Source: an uncultured Collinsella sp. | GTDB lineage: Bacteria; Actinomycetota; Coriobacteriia; Coriobacteriales; Coriobacteriaceae | NCBI GenBank assembly: GCA_900754525.1 | Contig: CAAEDE010000005.1 | Span: forward strand, 1 to 64,000 | Direction: 5' to 3' | DNA length: 64,000 bases | Shown here: positions 14,885-23,663 of the stretch, piece after piece | How positions within the stretch are numbered: the stretch's first letter is position 1 | How the letters are laid out: each line of letters begins with the position of its first letter | The notes under the pieces: model-generated | Told to the model about the DNA's origin: nothing | What the model saw: the letters and a program-made list of their open reading frames with translations, nothing else | Databases searched by the model: none | Translations under genes and position numbers: made by a program

Positions 14885-14923
14885 GAACCACCACAAAGGG
14901 GACAGGCACCTTTGTGGTGGTTC
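14885..14923. repeat. 15-bp-stem hairpin with GGACAGGCA loop
   Basis: GAACCACCACAAAGG pairs perfectly with CCTTTGTGGTGGTTC around the loop GGACAGGCA. It may terminate the phosphoesterase transcript. The GGGGACAGGCACC core resembles REP-like palindromes seen next to REP-associated transposases in other bacteria, and it recurs in variant form at 29003-29039. Confidence 0.7.
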
Positions 14924-15016
14924 TGGCGCCGTTGCCATTATGGCGGCGGCGCTTTTTTGTCCGTGCGGCGCGGTAGAGTGTAGGCGGTTGAAATTTGCGT
15001 CCATCGAGGAGCTGCT

Positions 15017-16774
15017 ATGAACGAGATCAAGTGCCCGCATTGTGGCGAAGTATTTAAGGTCGATGCATCCGGCTATGCGGATATCGTCAAGCAGGTGCGC
15101 GATGCCGAGTTTTCGCGCGACCTGGACGAGCGTGTGAAGGCAGTTCAGCGCGAGGGCGAGCAGGCGCTGGAGCTTGAGCGCTCGCGTTCGACGGCTGCCT
15201 TGCAAAAGGCGGAGTCTCAGCGCAATGCTCAGCTTGTCGAGCAGAAGAACGCTGCAGCTCAGCAGCTGGCACAAGAAGTCGCCAAGCGCGATGCCGAGCT
15301 TGCCGAGCTGCGCGCCAAGCTTGAGGGCGCTGCCGCAGAGCGTGAGAGCTCAAGCCAGCGCGCGGCGGTTGAGGCCCGTGCCGATGCTCAAAAGGAAAAC
15401 GCCGAGCTTCAGCGCGAAATCGATAATTTGCGTGCGCAGTTGGGGCGCAAAGATGATGAAGCCAGGCTTGCCGAGGCGGCGGCACGCAATGCTGCTCAAA
15501 ACGACCTGTCCGCGCGCGACGCTCAGATTGCCGAGTTGCAGGCCAGGCTCGCCGCGGCGGACAAGGCCCAGGAGATGGCGCTTGCCGCTGCCGCGGCAGA
15601 GTCGCAGCGTGAGCTCGATGCCGCTCGCAGCGAGGCCGAGCGCGCGCTTACTGACTATCGCGCGAAGGTGCAAGAGAAGTTTTCCGCCGCAAAGGCTCAG
15701 TCCGAGCAAGAGGCCGAGGGTCTGCGTGCCCAGCTGCGCGAGCAGGAACTGATGGCAAAAATGAACCTGTCAGAGGCGGTCGCCGCGGCAGAACGAGAGC
15801 GCGATGAGGCGCGTGCCAAACTGACGAGCGAGCTGGCGGTGCGCGATTCTCGCGAGGAGCAGGCCAAGGCTGCCCACGAGCTCGAGCTTGCACAGGCCAA
15901 GCGCGCGAGCGACGAGCTCATTCGCTATAAGGACGAAGAGATTGAGCGCCTGAAGGACATGAAGGTGCGCCTGTCTACCAAGATGGTGGGCGAGTCGCTC
16001 GAGCAGCATTGCGAGACTGAGTTCAATCGCTTGCGTATGACGGCGTTTCCTAACGCGTACTTCGAGAAGGATAACGATGCGTCCGAGGGCACCAAGGGCG
16101 ACTTTATCTTCCGCGAGTGCGACGCAAGCGGTAACGAGGTCATTTCGATTATGTTCGAGATGAAAAACGAGAACGATGAGACCGCAACCAAGCACAAGAA
16201 CGAGGACTTCTTTAAGAAACTCGACCACGATCGCCGCCAAAAGGGCTGCGAGTACGCGGTGCTCTGCACGTTGCTCGAACCCGAGAGCGAGCTTTACAAC
16301 GCCGGCATCGTGGACGTGAGCTATCGCTACGAGAAGATGTACGTGATTCGCCCACAGTTCTTTATTCCCATGATCACGCTTCTTCGCAACGCCGCCATGG
16401 GTTCGCTGCGCTATAAGCAGGAACTGGCGGAGTACAAACAGCAGAATATCGACGTCACGAACTTCGAAGCCAAGATGGAAAAGTTCAAGGACGGCTTCTC
16501 GCGCAACTACAACCTGGCGAGCAAGCAGTTCGAGTCGGCGATCAAGGAGATCGATGCCGCCATTAAGCAGCTCGAGAAAACCAAGGACGACCTGCGTCGC
16601 AGTACCGAGAATCTGCGTCTGGCCCACAACAAGGCCGATGAGCTCACCATTCGCAAGCTCACGTGGGGCAACAAGACCATGAAGGTGGCGTTTGACGAGG
16701 CGCGCGGGGCTGCGACAGAGACAAACGATGAGCCAGCCGAGGCCGATTCGTATGAGGTCGAGGATGCCGAGTAG
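15017..16774 (+). CDS. DUF2130 coiled-coil protein
   Basis: A 585-residue protein with three visible parts. The N-terminus has a small Cys pair (IKCPHCGEVFKVD). Residues about 30-320 form a long Ala/Glu/Arg-rich coiled coil. Residues about 335-470 form the DUF2130 domain (SLEQHCETEFNRLRMTAFPN, TKGDFIFRECD, MFEMKNEND, FFKKLDHDRRQKGCEYAVLC, PQFFIPMITLLRNAA). A further helical segment and an acidic tail follow. The domain has a restriction-endonuclease-like look (Asp, Glu-x-Lys spacing in DFIF...FEMK), but activity is not established. The start follows GAGGAGCTGCT. It is probably monocistronic and ends at a shared terminator. Confidence 0.85.
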   Translation: MNEIKCPHCGEVFKVDASGYADIVKQVRDAEFSRDLDERVKAVQREGEQALELERSRSTAALQKAESQRNAQLVEQKNAAAQQLAQEVAKRDAELAELRAKLEGAAAERESSSQRAAVEARADAQKENAELQREIDNLRAQLGRKDDEARLAEAAARNAAQNDLSARDAQIAELQARLAAADKAQEMALAAAAAESQRELDAARSEAERALTDYRAKVQEKFSAAKAQSEQEAEGLRAQLREQELMAKMNLSEAVAAAERERDEARAKLTSELAVRDSREEQAKAAHELELAQAKRASDELIRYKDEEIERLKDMKVRLSTKMVGESLEQHCETEFNRLRMTAFPNAYFEKDNDASEGTKGDFIFRECDASGNEVISIMFEMKNENDETATKHKNEDFFKKLDHDRRQKGCEYAVLCTLLEPESELYNAGIVDVSYRYEKMYVIRPQFFIPMITLLRNAAMGSLRYKQELAEYKQQNIDVTNFEAKMEKFKDGFSRNYNLASKQFESAIKEIDAAIKQLEKTKDDLRRSTENLRLAHNKADELTIRKLTWGNKTMKVAFDEARGAATETNDEPAEADSYEVEDAE

Positions 16775-16794
16775 GGCATAGCGGATAGTGCAAA

Positions 16795-16830
16795 AGTGGG
16801 GCCGCTGGCTATGTTGCCAGCGGCCCCACT
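16795..16830. terminator. bidirectional terminator between convergent genes
   Basis: AGTGGGGCCGCTGGC and GCCAGCGGCCCCACT form a perfect 15-bp stem with a 6-base loop. It lies between the plus-strand DUF2130 gene and the minus-strand helicase; flanking AAAA and CATTTCG provide weak U-tracts in both directions. Confidence 0.8.
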
Positions 16831-16853
16831 CCATTTCGTTCCAGTATGTTCGG

Positions 16854-19535
16854 CTAGTCCTCGAGCAGGTCTTCGATAAAGCCGACGCGGTAGTTTTTGA
16901 AAATGACCTCGCCGCCGTCTTGCGTGGCGTCCAGATCGACATCGCCCATGATGCCAAAATCGTGGTCGCCATCCTCGTCGGCAAAGATCTGGTGCACGTG
17001 CCATACGTGCGCGGTCTTCTCGTCGGACTCGTCGATGGAAAACATCGCGGCGCTGCGGGCATCTCCGTCGGTGAGGATCTCCTCGTGCTGCTCGTGGTAA
17101 GCGTCGAGTGTTTTTTGCCAGCGGATCTCGCTCATGCCCCAGTCGTCGTCGAGCTCGCCCAGGTCGCGAACGTGCTCGCGGGCGGCAAGGGTCACGCGGC
17201 GGAAGAGCGCGTTGCGCACCAATAGCGTGCAGCCGCGACGGTCCGCCACGACCTCGTCGATGCCCTGCGGCGGCGCAGCATCGAGGGCTGCCGGGTTGCC
17301 GGCGTTCTCCCACTCGTCCACCAGGCTCGAGTCCACCGAGCGCACCACAAAGCCCAGCCACGAGATAATGTCGCGCAGGCGCTCGTCGCGCTTCTCGATG
17401 GGCACGGTGCGGTCGAGCGAACGATAGGCCTCTGCTAGGTAGCGCAGCAAAATGCCCTCGGAGCGGGCGATGCCGAGCTTTTGGATGTAACCCTTAAAAT
17501 CGCTCGCGCTTTCCAGCATATCGCGCAGGACGCTCTTGGGAGAGAGCTGGTAGTCGTTTGCCCAGGGCACTTCATGGCAGTACTTGTCAAAGGCGGCGTC
17601 GAGCAAATCCTCGAGCGGCTTTTCGTACGTGACGTCCTGAATGCGCTCCAGACGCTCCTCATAGTCGACGCCGTCGGCCTTCATTTCGGCCATCGCGCGG
17701 TCGCGCGCGGCGCGCTCCTGTGCGCGCAATACCTGCTTGGGGTCCTCGAGCGTAGCCTCGACCATCGAGATCAGATCCATGGTATAGGTCTCACTCTCGG
17801 GGTCGAGCAGCTCCAACGCGGCAAGCAAAAATGGCGAGAGCGGCTGGTCGAGCGCAAAGTCCTCGGGCAGATCGACCGTCAGTGCGTAGTCGATGTCTGG
17901 TGCGGCGTCAGTCGGGGCATCGGGCGCGGGCGGCACCTCGGTGCGAACGACGACGCCGGAATCGATGAGCGTGGCGAAAATTTCGTCGGCGCGAACCTCG
18001 AGCTTAGCCTTTTCCTCGGGAGTCTGCAGGCTCGTCTCGATGAGGTCGTGTACGCGGGCTCGGGCATCGCCGCCCTGCTCGACCACGCTAATCACCATGG
18101 AGTGCGTGATGCGCAGGCGCGGCTTGAGCGTTTCGGGCTGCGTCTCGATCAGGCGCTCAAAGGTCTGCTTGTTCCAGGTGACAAAGCCCTCGGGGGCCTT
18201 TTTCTTTTTAATCTTACGGAGTTTTTTGGGGTCGTCGCCCGCTTTGGCCATAAGCTTGGCATTTTCGATCTCGTGCTCGGGTGCCTCGGCAATCACCATG
18301 CCTTCGGTATCGAAGCCCGAGCGGCCGGCGCGACCGGCAATCTGATGGAACTCGCGGGCGCGCAGGCGACGCATCTTGTAGCCGTCGAACTTGGTAAGCG
18401 CGGTGAGCACCACGGTATGGATGGGTACGTTGATGCCGACGCCAAGCGTATCAGTACCGCAGATGACGGGCAGCAGGCCCTGCTGCGCCAAGCGCTCGAC
18501 CAGCAGGCGATAGCGCGGCAACATGCCAGCATGGTGCACGCCGACGCCGCATCCAAGCAAGCGCTTGAGGATCTTGCCGAAGGCCGTCGAGAAGCTCGTG
18601 CCCTTGGCCGCCTCCTTGATGGCCTCGCGCTGCTCCTTGCTGGCGATGCCAAAATTGGCGAGCGATTGTGCCGTCGCAAGGGCGGCATCCTGGCTAAAGT
18701 GCACGATATAGAGCGGGGCCTCGCCGCGGCGCATGGCGAGCTCGACGGTGCCCTCGAGGGAGGTCGTCACATAGTCGTAGCTCAGCGGAACAGGACGCGG
18801 GGCGTCGACAACTAGGTCGCAGGTAGCGCCGGTGTGTTCCTTGAGCGAGGCAGCGATCGCGGTGACATCGCCGAGCGTAGCGCTCATGAGCATGAATTGC
18901 GTGTGGGACAGGGTGAGCAGCGGCACCTGCCAGGCCCAACCGCGGTCGGGGTCGGCAAAGTAATGGAACTCGTCCATGGCCACGCAGCCCACGTCGGCAT
19001 CTTCGCCCTCGCGCAGTGCGTCGTTGGCAAGGATCTCTGCCGTGCAGCAGATGACGGGCGCCTTGGTGTTGATATGCGTGTCGCCGGTGATCATACCGAC
19101 GTTATCGCGGCCGAGCACCTGCACCAGGTCGAAAAACTTCTCGCTGACCAGAGCCTTGATAGGAGCCGTGTAGTAGCAGCGCTTGCCCTGTGCCATGCCC
19201 ATAAAGAGCATGCCCAGCGCGACAAGCGACTTGCCCGATCCGGTCGGTGTGCCTAAGATGACGTGATCGCCGGCAGCCAGGTCCATGAGGGCTTCTTCTT
19301 GGTGATCCCACAGCTCAATGCCGCGGCTGCTCGTCCATTCAAAGAAGCGTTCGAAGGCTTGATCGGCCGTGAGCCATGGCTCGGGCTCGCTACCGTCTTC
19401 GGGCTCCCACCAGGTGGGGGAGAGCGCGCCGAGCGAGCCAAACTCGGCTTCGGTTCCCGTGCCGCCCGAGAATGAGCTGGCGGCGCCGGCGCCGGAGACG
19501 GTGCTGGCGGCGGTATCTGTCGTGGTCTGTGCCAT
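16854..19535 (-). CDS. HelY/Ski2-like DEAD-box helicase with DUF3516-type C-terminus
   Basis: ATP-dependent RNA/DNA helicase of 893 residues. Motifs are GTPTGSGKS (Walker A), APIKALVSEKFF, GDTHIN, MDEFHYFADPDRGWAWQVP (DEFH box), MSATLGD, VGVHHAGMLPRYR, GVGINVPIHTVV and QIAGRAGRSGFDTEG. A KKKKAPEGF loop and a long C-terminal region match the DUF3516 architecture found in actinobacterial helicases. The start at 19535 (MAQTTTD) is preferred; the frame continues to 19775, but that extension reads through a 120-bp repeat. The N-terminal about 35 residues are low-complexity Ala/Gly/Ser/Thr. Role in RNA turnover or repair is inferred from relatives. Confidence 0.9.
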   Translation of the reverse strand: MAQTTTDTAASTVSGAGAASSFSGGTGTEAEFGSLGALSPTWWEPEDGSEPEPWLTADQAFERFFEWTSSRGIELWDHQEEALMDLAAGDHVILGTPTGSGKSLVALGMLFMGMAQGKRCYYTAPIKALVSEKFFDLVQVLGRDNVGMITGDTHINTKAPVICCTAEILANDALREGEDADVGCVAMDEFHYFADPDRGWAWQVPLLTLSHTQFMLMSATLGDVTAIAASLKEHTGATCDLVVDAPRPVPLSYDYVTTSLEGTVELAMRRGEAPLYIVHFSQDAALATAQSLANFGIASKEQREAIKEAAKGTSFSTAFGKILKRLLGCGVGVHHAGMLPRYRLLVERLAQQGLLPVICGTDTLGVGINVPIHTVVLTALTKFDGYKMRRLRAREFHQIAGRAGRSGFDTEGMVIAEAPEHEIENAKLMAKAGDDPKKLRKIKKKKAPEGFVTWNKQTFERLIETQPETLKPRLRITHSMVISVVEQGGDARARVHDLIETSLQTPEEKAKLEVRADEIFATLIDSGVVVRTEVPPAPDAPTDAAPDIDYALTVDLPEDFALDQPLSPFLLAALELLDPESETYTMDLISMVEATLEDPKQVLRAQERAARDRAMAEMKADGVDYEERLERIQDVTYEKPLEDLLDAAFDKYCHEVPWANDYQLSPKSVLRDMLESASDFKGYIQKLGIARSEGILLRYLAEAYRSLDRTVPIEKRDERLRDIISWLGFVVRSVDSSLVDEWENAGNPAALDAAPPQGIDEVVADRRGCTLLVRNALFRRVTLAAREHVRDLGELDDDWGMSEIRWQKTLDAYHEQHEEILTDGDARSAAMFSIDESDEKTAHVWHVHQIFADEDGDHDFGIMGDVDLDATQDGGEVIFKNYRVGFIEDLLED

Positions 19536-19658
19536 ATGGTTGCTTTCTCTTGCGATTGTCCGCCAACTATTATGGCGTAGCGGCGGCGCGGGGCGCCAGC
19601 GCGCGAGAAAATGCAGGAAATGGGCGTTCTGCCCAGCCGTTTGGTGCAGTCGCCAGCC

Positions 19659-19777
19659 AAGTGAGTAGACTTTTTGCAATGTCGCGAGCACATGGCTTTT
19701 GCGCAAGGGTTCTACCTGCGGTTTTATGTTTCGCCATGCAGGCTGTGCCTGGCTATTGCAAAAAAGTCTACTCACTT
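19659..19777. repeat. 119-bp palindromic element, copy 3
   Basis: It starts AAGTGAGTAGACTTTTTGCAAT and ends ATTGCAAAAAAGTCTACTCACTT. Here the inverted repeat is longer than in copies 1 and 2 because TTGCAAT/ATTGCAA also pair, and the conserved ACCTGCGG interior is kept. It lies between the helicase start and the trmB stop, both on the minus strand. Confidence 0.85.
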
Positions 19778-19844
19778 AGGTTTGAGGGCCGTTCGCTGGC
19801 GCTTATTTGCGCTTGCTTGCTGACGCCGCGACCATCAGAAGCCC

Positions 19845-20684
19845 CTAGGACTCTTGCGGCAGGCGCTTCTTGCCTTTGCGGGCGCGGTTTCTAAAGTTCT
19901 CGACGGCCTCTTCCATGCCCAGAGGTACATAGGTGAGCTCATCGAGGTTGTCGGGCAGGTAGCAGGCAAGGCTTTGCTCCTGCACGCGGCCCGCCGCGAG
20001 CTGTTCATCGCTAGGCCGCGCGCCGGGTGTGGCGCAAATGCCATAGACGATGGCGCCCATCTCGCGCGTGCGGCACTCGTACTCGGTCTCGGGGTGCTCG
20101 GGATGGTCGCGGCGGACGTCGTCACTTACCCAAAGCGCATCGTAGCCGGCCGCGGCAAACTGTCCCAGGGCGTAATCGCGCAATGGTTTGCTGTCGGTGC
20201 GCAGCGTGACGGTGGCGTTGGCTGCAAAGAGCGGGCGATAGAGCATCAGATGGTCGACATGGACGAGTCGTTTTTTTGCGTACTTGGCCTTGGGCTGCGG
20301 CGTGGGAAAGTTAATGGTGATGGCATCGAGTTCGCCTGCGGCAAATAGCTGCGGCAGCGATGCGGCGCCTCGGGGCAGAACGAGTGCGTTGGTCAGTTCC
20401 TGCTCGCAGATTTTCTGTGCGGCATAGGCGATGCAGATGGGCTCCTGGTCCATGCCGATAAAGAGCGTGTCGGGCTCACGGCGAGCGCGCTCAACCAGAT
20501 AGGTGCCTTTGCCGCAGCCCAGATCCAGATGAAGGTGTTCGAAGGGCTTGCTGTCAACTGGCGCGCAGGCCTCGCGCCAATCTCTGGCATAGATTTCAGG
20601 GTTCGTCTCAATCGCATCGGCGTAGCGCTCCAGGCGCTCTTCGAGCACAAAGTTCTTAGGCGTGCGAACGTGGACGGCTCCCAT
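19845..20684 (-). CDS. trmB: tRNA (guanine-N7)-methyltransferase (TrmB-like, divergent)
   Basis: SAM-dependent methyltransferase of 279 residues expected to make m7G46 in tRNA. SAM-binding motif I is LDLGCGKGTYLVERA, followed by GMDQEPICIAYAAQK. The family signature near residue 130 reads INFPTPQPKAKYAKKRLVH rather than the common FPDPWPKKRHHKRRL, and the protein has extra sequence at the C-terminus, so it is a divergent member. The start follows AAGGAG. It lies 120 bases downstream of another methyltransferase gene in the same direction and may be co-transcribed. The family is confident; the exact modified position is inferred. Confidence 0.8.
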   Translation of the reverse strand: MGAVHVRTPKNFVLEERLERYADAIETNPEIYARDWREACAPVDSKPFEHLHLDLGCGKGTYLVERARREPDTLFIGMDQEPICIAYAAQKICEQELTNALVLPRGAASLPQLFAAGELDAITINFPTPQPKAKYAKKRLVHVDHLMLYRPLFAANATVTLRTDSKPLRDYALGQFAAAGYDALWVSDDVRRDHPEHPETEYECRTREMGAIVYGICATPGARPSDEQLAAGRVQEQSLACYLPDNLDELTYVPLGMEEAVENFRNRARKGKKRLPQES

Positions 20685-20804
20685 GAGGCTCCTTGGTCAT
20701 AAGTATGGAACGCATAGCTGCGCGTTCCGTCAATGGGTTGAAAAAAAGGGTGGGCATACTTTGCCCGAAAGACGCGGTGCGGCTCGACGGCGAGTCGCCG
20801 ATGC

Positions 20805-21677
20805 CTACAGGCGCTTGAGGATCACATAGCGGTTGAGATCGCCGCTGCGACCGTCGGCATGGAAGCGCTCGAGCTCGCGCACGGGGACCTCGCCGCTCTT
20901 GTAGAACGTACGGACGCCGCGCACCAGGTCGGTGATCTGCTGATCGTCAAAGTGATGGCAATAGCGGTAGGCGTGGCGGTCGTTTTGCCAGCCAATGAGG
21001 TGGTCACCGGCTTCAAACTGCGCGGAATCGTAGCCCTCAAAAGGCGGAGTGAGCTCGGCGCGGGCCTCGGCGCGAACGGCCTTGCGCGCCATGCGCTCGT
21101 CGTTCATAAACTCCCAAAAGCTGATGGCGATGATGCCGCCTGGGCGCGTCTGGCGCACCAGGGCGTCGAGCACGCGTACGCGGTACTCGCACGACGGCAC
21201 GTGGTGCATAAATCCAAAGCAGACCGAGATGTCGGCGAGCGGGGCGTCGAAAAGCACGTCGGGTGTCTCGGCGGGGTTGAGCTTCATGAGGGCGTCGAGC
21301 ACATCGAGTTCCTGGAAGTGCAGGTTGGGAATGCGCAGGGCGTGTCCATGTGCATCGATAGCCAAATCTTGGCACGAGTCGACACCGTAGAACTCAAACG
21401 GGCAACTGGCATCTGCCGAGGGGTTTGCGCCGTCGACGCCCTTGGCGGCGAGTGCGCCGCCGGCGGCAAAGTTCTCGAATCGCATATTGCCGCAGGCAAG
21501 ATCGAAGACACGGACGGGATGCTCGATCGTGGCGACGTCGAGCTGTTCGAGCGCGATGTCCATGGTGCGCACCCAGCCGGGCCACGGGGCTTGGCGCGTA
21601 TCGGAAAAGGAGGCGGAGTGCTCGCGATAGAACGTGTTATTGAGCTGGATGAGCGATGAGGCGAAATCGCGGTTCAC
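20805..21677 (-). CDS. class I SAM-dependent methyltransferase
   Basis: A 290-residue protein with a Rossmann-type methyltransferase core: FDLACGNMRFENFAA (motif I), EFYGVDSCQDLAIDA (acidic loop), DISVCFGFMHHVPSCEYRV and RPGGIIAISFWEFMND. The SFWEF and HHVPS blocks resemble small-molecule or tRNA-wobble methyltransferases of the Trm9-like group, but substrate is not assignable. The frame is open to an ATG at 21725; the GTG at 21677 was chosen because GGAGGGAG is positioned 9 bases upstream. It is upstream of trmB on the same strand and divergent from the XRE regulator. Confidence 0.75.
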   Translation of the reverse strand: MNRDFASSLIQLNNTFYREHSASFSDTRQAPWPGWVRTMDIALEQLDVATIEHPVRVFDLACGNMRFENFAAGGALAAKGVDGANPSADASCPFEFYGVDSCQDLAIDAHGHALRIPNLHFQELDVLDALMKLNPAETPDVLFDAPLADISVCFGFMHHVPSCEYRVRVLDALVRQTRPGGIIAISFWEFMNDERMARKAVRAEARAELTPPFEGYDSAQFEAGDHLIGWQNDRHAYRYCHHFDDQQITDLVRGVRTFYKSGEVPVRELERFHADGRSGDLNRYVILKRL

Positions 21678-21944
21678 GGCGCGGAACTCCCTCCGTTGGC
21701 GGTGCGAAACAAACAGTACGACCATACTACCGTTAACGCCGCAACGGGGACAACCAAGCTACGGGTCATTGCTTTGTTTGGACACATTTCCGCAGCTCAT
21801 ATGCATCCGCAACCGCCGGTTGTCAAAAATCTCACTAGAATAGGTGGCATGCTTTTGGCGGTGGCGGATACATTTTTAACTGTGCAAGGCGCCTTAAGAA
21901 CAAAAACGGTCCGGCGGCACGGCTGGCATCACATAGGAGGAACC

Positions 21945-22667
21945 ATGAATGTAGAAACTGCGCAGCGGCTCGCCGACCTTCGTCGCAGCAAGGGCTTTAG
22001 CCAAGAAGGGCTGGCACGAAAGCTGGGACTGTCGCGCCAGGCGGTCAGTAAATGGGAGCGCGCGGAGAGCTCGCCCGATACCGAAAACCTGATCTCGCTC
22101 GCCAAACTCTATGGCGTGAGTTTGGACGAGCTCCTCAATCCGAGCGATGAGATCGAGGACGATATCGAGTTTGAGAACGAGGACCGCGCTCGTCAGCGCG
22201 AGGCCGAGGCGGCAGAGCGCGCCCGCACCCATGAGGCAGCGGCGCGTGCGACTGAGGCGGCAACGCAGGCAAGTGACGCGGCAGCCAAGGCGGCGCAGGC
22301 GGCAAGCTGGAGTGCGCAGGCCGCCAATGCGGCGACGGCTCAGGTGACGGGTGCCGTTGCGGCCGGCCCGACTCCGGTGAAGGGTCCGTTCCAGTCGTTC
22401 CCGTATTGGGCCGTGTGCTGGCTGCTGTTCTTTTTACTGATGTTCCTGGTTGGTGCCAGCCCCTTTCCCGCACTGATCTTCTTTACGATCCCCATCTATC
22501 ACTGGGTGGCACGTGCGCTCGATGGCGATTGGGCGCGCGGGGATATCCAGGTTGGTCCGGCGCCGGCGGTCGCTAGGACTAAAGGGGAGGACGTTTCCAC
22601 AGCGGTTGACGCTGACATGGCTGCCGCGACCACCGCTGAGTCGAGTGCCAAAGAAGGTGATGAATGA
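21945..22667 (+). CDS. XRE-family regulator with membrane C-terminus
   Basis: A 240-residue protein. Residues 1-65 are a Cro/CI helix-turn-helix (RLADLRRSKGFSQEGLARKL, LSRQAVSKWERAESSPD, LISLAKLYGVSLDELL). An acidic then Ala-rich helical linker follows (about 70-145), then two hydrophobic segments (YWAVCWLLFFLLMFLVGASP and ALIFFTIPIYHWVA) and a polar tail. The ribosome site AGGAGGAACC decides the start at 21945. It overlaps the next gene by 4 bases, so this DNA-binding membrane protein and the DUF4097 protein are probably a signalling pair that senses envelope state (inference). Confidence 0.85.
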   Translation: MNVETAQRLADLRRSKGFSQEGLARKLGLSRQAVSKWERAESSPDTENLISLAKLYGVSLDELLNPSDEIEDDIEFENEDRARQREAEAAERARTHEAAARATEAATQASDAAAKAAQAASWSAQAANAATAQVTGAVAAGPTPVKGPFQSFPYWAVCWLLFFLLMFLVGASPFPALIFFTIPIYHWVARALDGDWARGDIQVGPAPAVARTKGEDVSTAVDADMAAATTAESSAKEGDE

Positions 22668-23566
22668 TGAAGCTCTCGCATGAGTCTAAGAGGCGCTTGG
22701 GCATTGGCATCGGAGCGTTTGTGCTTATCATCGGACTTGTCTTTGGCATTTCGCGGACATTGATTCATTTTGATGGTCCGTGGGATCTCGACGATGTTGT
22801 ATCCGGCTTGTCCAGTATGGACGATGTGGTTGACGACGACGATTTTATGAACGATGGCGGTAAATATTCCGCTCGGCCTCAGCAGCTTTCGAGCGAAACG
22901 TTTGATGCCGACGCGTTCACATCGCTTGACTTGGACGTGGCGTCGGGCACGGTCGAGGTTAAACGTGTCTCTGGCGGACCGGTACGTGTCATCGAAAGCG
23001 GGCACGTTGCAAAGGGGGCGTCTGCTTCCGATGCCGCCACTCAGAATCTGGTCAAGATCGAGGGCTCTACACTCAAGATTAGCCAGTTCGACTGCGATGA
23101 CGAGCGCGCCCATGACCGTAAGGTCACCATTGAACTGCCGCGTGAGCTTGCCGATAACATGATGGGCATTACGGCAAACGTGGGGTTGGGAGATCTGACG
23201 GTCGCGGACATTGCGTGCCACGACTTTGATTTGACGTTGGATTCGGGAGACGTCGCGTTTGCGGGCGCCGTGACCGACACTCTGAATGCCGAGGTCGGTT
23301 TGGGCGATGCGACGTTCGAGCTCTACCAGGCCCCCGCGAAGTCGATGGACGTGAGCGTGGACTCGGGCGATGTGGAGATGACGGTTCCGAACTCGACGGG
23401 CTTTAAGGCGAGCCTCACCTTGGGCAGCGGCGACTTCGAGAGCGATTTCCTTCCGCTTGGCTACGACGGCGAGACCATTTTGAATCTTGAATTCGATAAC
23501 GGCGATAAGTCTGCTACGTATCGTTTTGAGGTCGGTTCGGGCGACATGTCGTTTGATCCGGAGTGA
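22664..23566 (+). CDS. membrane-anchored DUF4097 beta-repeat protein
   Basis: A 300-residue protein with an N-terminal membrane anchor (GIGAFVLIIGLVFGISRTLI), an acidic linker and a C-terminal array of short beta repeats typical of DUF4097 (LDLDVASGTVEVKRV, VGLGDLTVADIACHDFDLTL, DSGDVAFAGAV, VGLGDATFELYQ, VDSGDVEMTVPN, LGSGDFESDF, VGSGDMSFDPE). The repeated SGD/LGD turns give a right-handed helix-like stack. Such proteins often accompany XRE or PspC-like regulators in Gram-positives. Start codons overlap the XRE stop. It ends at a good terminator. Confidence 0.85.
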   Translation: MMKLSHESKRRLGIGIGAFVLIIGLVFGISRTLIHFDGPWDLDDVVSGLSSMDDVVDDDDFMNDGGKYSARPQQLSSETFDADAFTSLDLDVASGTVEVKRVSGGPVRVIESGHVAKGASASDAATQNLVKIEGSTLKISQFDCDDERAHDRKVTIELPRELADNMMGITANVGLGDLTVADIACHDFDLTLDSGDVAFAGAVTDTLNAEVGLGDATFELYQAPAKSMDVSVDSGDVEMTVPNSTGFKASLTLGSGDFESDFLPLGYDGETILNLEFDNGDKSATYRFEVGSGDMSFDPE

Positions 23567-23612
23567 TATGCGGTTTTCGGAGATCGGTACATATAGGCAT
23601 GCTCTTTGATGG

Positions 23613-23650
23613 AGGCGCCGGAGCCGTGACGGGCTTCGGCGCCTTTGCCT
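23613..23650 (+). terminator. terminator after the DUF4097 gene
   Basis: AGGCGCCGGAGCC pairs with GGGCTTCGGCGCCT (13 pairs, one G-U), followed by TTGCCTTT. It ends just before the start of elp3. Confidence 0.8.
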
Positions 23651-23663
23651 TTACAATGGGGAC

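Noticed and set aside
19536..19775. 80-residue N-terminal extension of the HelY-like helicase
   Set aside because: It is encoded by the 120-bp repeat and has no ribosome site; MAQTTTD at 19535 is a better start.
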